From Viscum album (lineage: Eukaryota; Streptophyta; Magnoliopsida; Santalales; Viscaceae): a stretch of DNA of 64,000 bases. The stretch spans positions 629,732,915 through 629,796,914 of the forward strand of contig OY728123.1 of assembly GCA_963277665.1 (NCBI GenBank), in the 5' to 3' direction. The position numbers were made by a program, and so were the translations under genes. Positions 61,530 to 64,000 of the stretch are shown one piece after another. Numbering within the stretch: position 1 is the first letter of the stretch; each line of letters starts with the position of its first letter. The notes beneath the pieces are model-generated. The model saw only the letters and a program-made list of their open reading frames with translations, did not search any database and was not told the origin of the DNA.

Positions 61530-62217
61530 CTGTATAATGATTTACATAATTTCATTGACTTATTCCAGAATCATACTCATTGTTATGATATCATATATGG
61601 TCATTTTCATAGCTTCTTATTAGTAATATTTCGTTGTTACATGTTATTCGGGTGTTTATTGATTTTTGTTCTTATGCGTGTTTTGTCGAATAAATTCTTA
61701 TTATTCTTTTAGGTTATAGATACCTAATTTACATAATGGTATTAGTGTAATATATATCATATTCATTCACTCAATTCATTTATGTAATATTTATGTAATG
61801 AAAATCATGTAGAACGAGTCGCATCACATTGTGGAGACGGTATTCCGTACGTACGCACGAGCGATGATATTGTTCCCATGATCGTGGAATTGTATTGGAG
61901 TGTATGTATACTATTTCATAATCAATATCACTTTAAAATAATAATATATATTCATTCTTTACACCATTATACCCATCCAAGTAAGGTGGTGGTGGAAAAT
62001 AGATTACACCACGGTGTGGAGACGGTATTCCGTACGTACGCACGCACGGTGATTTCATTTTCCGTAGGATGGATAGATGGTGAAATAGGGTTGTTTCATA
62101 CTTATAATAACATATAAGTATATTAGTTATACTGATGTTATTACTTCATAATGAAACAACTAAATAAGAATAAGTGGAAGAAGAAATAAAGTTGAAAGAA
62201 TCGGTAACGGACATTAC
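61530..62217 (-). other. Intron-like segment 1 in LTR copy 3
   Basis: The minus strand begins AAGAG/GTAATG and ends ATTATACAG/GGGG, about 690 bases. It leaves a 36-base micro-exon (61529-61494) before the second donor. It contains the 185-bp tandem duplication. Confidence 0.45.
61831..62044. repeat. Tandem duplication with a 29-bp identical core
   Basis: The same 29 bases, starting GTGGAGACGGTATTCC and including CGTACGTACGCACG, occur at 61831-61859 and 62016-62044, 185 bases apart. Both copies are followed by GA/CACG..GTGAT-like text. Confidence 0.75.
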
Positions 62218-62387
62218 CTCTTCTTTGAAGCGCTTCTTTGAGACCACCTTTTAGGGCACTAAAATTGGTCTTTGAAGAAGACCAGAACCTCTAGGATGTC
62301 TCTAGGGAAGTGGAGATAAGAAATTGTCAGGGGTTTACCGAGATTGAAGGCTCAAAGTGGTGTGAGGAAGAGAGGGAGGAGGTGCCC

Positions 62388-62396
62388 TTTTATATG
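62388..62396 (-). promoter_or_regulatory. TATA box of LTR copy 3
   Basis: The minus strand reads CTCCCATATAAAAGGGCACC, followed by a CT-rich leader (CCTCCCTCTCTTCCTCAC), a typical plant core promoter with a Y-patch. Confidence 0.6.
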
Positions 62397-64000
62397 GGAG
62401 GAGAGGGGCACCTTTGGAAAAACTAAAAATATTATTTTATTATAAAGACACATTCGGTTTTAAATAGCTCCAAATTGATATATTTCGAAGATAAGGTGGG
62501 TATGGGTAGAAATAATCTCATCCAATATAATTTGGACAAGTTTAGTTTACTATTTTAACCTTATCATTTATATTTAACTTTAAGTTAGATAATTTTTCTT
62601 TTACCGTGTCTTTTTGTGTTCTTACACTATAAGGTTAATAAACATACAATAAGAAGCCAAACGAACCCCAAGTTCTTTATTATTAATATATATAACCTTA
62701 TCTAAGTAATTTGGCCGAACCATAGATTTTTAGGAATAAAATAACAATTAATAATATAATATTTTTTTAAAAACTATTTAATGTCAATTTTGACACTATT
62801 TAGTAATTGATTTTTTTGAAACTCATAACAGAATGATTAGTTCGAAAAAATTTAATTAAATGAATACTAACATGTCCTATTAACCTATAAAATTAGTGTA
62901 ATTCATAAAAAGTTTCAAATTACATTTATTTGGGTATTTATAACATCAATTATGTCAATATTTTATTAATAAGATAATTACTGCATCATCTTTGTGTCAT
63001 AAATAAATTAAATTATTTAATGTCTAAATATTACAAATAAAATTCCATTATGTAGAAAAGCTTTTTATCTTTCTAATTAATATTTATAGTCGAATTTATC
63101 TCATGTATAACCCTATATTAAAAATGATTTACTTATTAAACATTGATTTTAACTACTTTAACCCTTCTTTAAATAAATTAATAATAAATGTCCTAATCTA
63201 ATCCAAGTGGGAATAAATGGTGTATTTTATTCCTAAGGTTGTTTTTGGTCGAATTACACTTATCCAATAGAATTAGGACATGTGTTAGGGTAATAATAAT
63301 ATCATTTTTACCCTTAATTACCCTATTTACTTTTAACCGGGGTAAAAAAATTAAAAAGTTACTATTCACCAAAAATTATTTTCATCTCATTGAACCAAAT
63401 TTTACTTACTAACATCAACCGTGTCTCTCAGATTTTTGAAATTCCATTCACAAAAGCGGTAAAATTATGTTTTATGTAAATTTGCAAATTCTCCTAGGAG
63501 GTGGGTAAAAGATGGTGAAAAGTTTAATGAAATTTTCATATATCTAAAATTATTATAAAATTACTCCAATGAATTATATTGAACTTATATAGGTATTATG
63601 TATCAATTTTGACCTAAAATAAATTTAAATAAAATAAATAATTATTTAAAATAAAAATTCGGTTTTTAAATAGTAACCCAGTGTTTTCACTATTCATCAA
63701 AAATTGAAAGTTTTTAGAAAAATACCAAAATTTCACCCTAGGCTAATTTCGATATTCCAAATCCAAAAATGAAGTCCATTTTAAAAAATAAAATTTATAA
63801 AATTCTAAAAAGTGGGTATTACTATTCATAACGGCTAGTTTTAATAATATTTTAATAGCATATCATTGTTTAGCGAAACTCGTTATTGCGTACAACACAC
63901 GCTATCGTGGAAGGTCGTGTTTGCGTGTAATGCAAGACAAGTCAGGGATGCGTGTTGTGCAAGCTCCTTTTGGTGTAGCGTACAACACAAGAAATTAATG

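Larger units (their letters stand above)
60214..64000 (-). mobile_element. Long gypsy LTR (LTR copy 3), runs off the window
   Basis: The lower edge is TGTAGAGAACC (minus end ..GGTTCTCTACA) set abruptly into gypsy integrase-spacer sequence, so it is a younger insertion. Landmarks match LTR copies 1 and 2: TATA at 62388-62396, donor-like junctions at 62217 and 61493, an acceptor-like CAG at 61532-61530 and the branch-like block at 60439-60473. The upper boundary and the pol region expected next to it lie beyond 64000. No coding is recognised; ORFs such as 61226-61444 and 61878-62117 are chance. Confidence 0.6.

Overview
This window is repeat-dominated, very AT-rich plant nuclear DNA. The families present (Ty3/gypsy with a Tekay/Del-like C-terminus, Ty1/copia, a CACTA transposase of the TNP2 type, L1-type LINEs with a DUF4283-zinc knuckle ORF1, a tRNA-derived SINE) are those of an angiosperm, but the sequence does not identify the species. 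I find no intact host gene, no rRNA or tRNA gene and no CRISPR. Every coding stretch I recognise is a decayed transposon gene with stops, frameshifts or lost catalytic residues. All similarity statements come from reading by eye.

Layout. 1-973: 3' end of a Ty3/gypsy pol (+), followed by its long 3' LTR (974 to about 3988). A second related LTR piece lies at about 4.1-6.1 kb (+) and a third, minus strand, at 60.2-64.0 kb; the three share an intron-like layout. 6.4-8.44 kb: decayed CACTA TNP2 transposase (-). 9.75-18.91 kb: a region bounded by matching inverted sequences, holding AT-rich filler, a GC-rich island, a CACTA-like element with palindromic subterminal repeats (about 11.1-16.775 kb) that carries gypsy, LINE and copia fragments, and a 1.2-kb (ACACAT)n array. 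19.7-26.2 kb: AT-only arrays interrupted by a SINE, two LINE ORF1 fragments placed head to head, and unidentified segments. 27.6-28.5 kb: a GC-richer segment of unknown origin.

28.57-41.79 kb is a nested pair. A plus-strand LTR element (LTRs about 0.5 kb, 5.6 kb interior with no recognisable coding) has its 5' LTR split by a minus-strand copia element (LTRs about 0.74 kb) that has lost most of its reverse transcriptase. 42.06-44.22 kb: a degenerate tandem satellite with a monomer of about 170 bp and alternating 178/161-bp spacing. 46.1-48.43 kb: gag-protease-RT fragment of another gypsy (-). 48.432-58.521 kb: an essentially complete but dead gypsy element (-) with two 2.55-kb LTRs, PBS, gag-pol and PPT. 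It is followed directly by a second partial interior (58.52-60.21 kb), giving an LTR-interior-LTR-interior array that ends where the third long LTR begins.

The elements do not form a functional system. The most unusual signals are the conserved splice-like architecture inside the long gypsy LTRs, the dimer-like satellite, the alternating purine-pyrimidine hexanucleotide array, and the nested insertions whose order can be read from the sequence.
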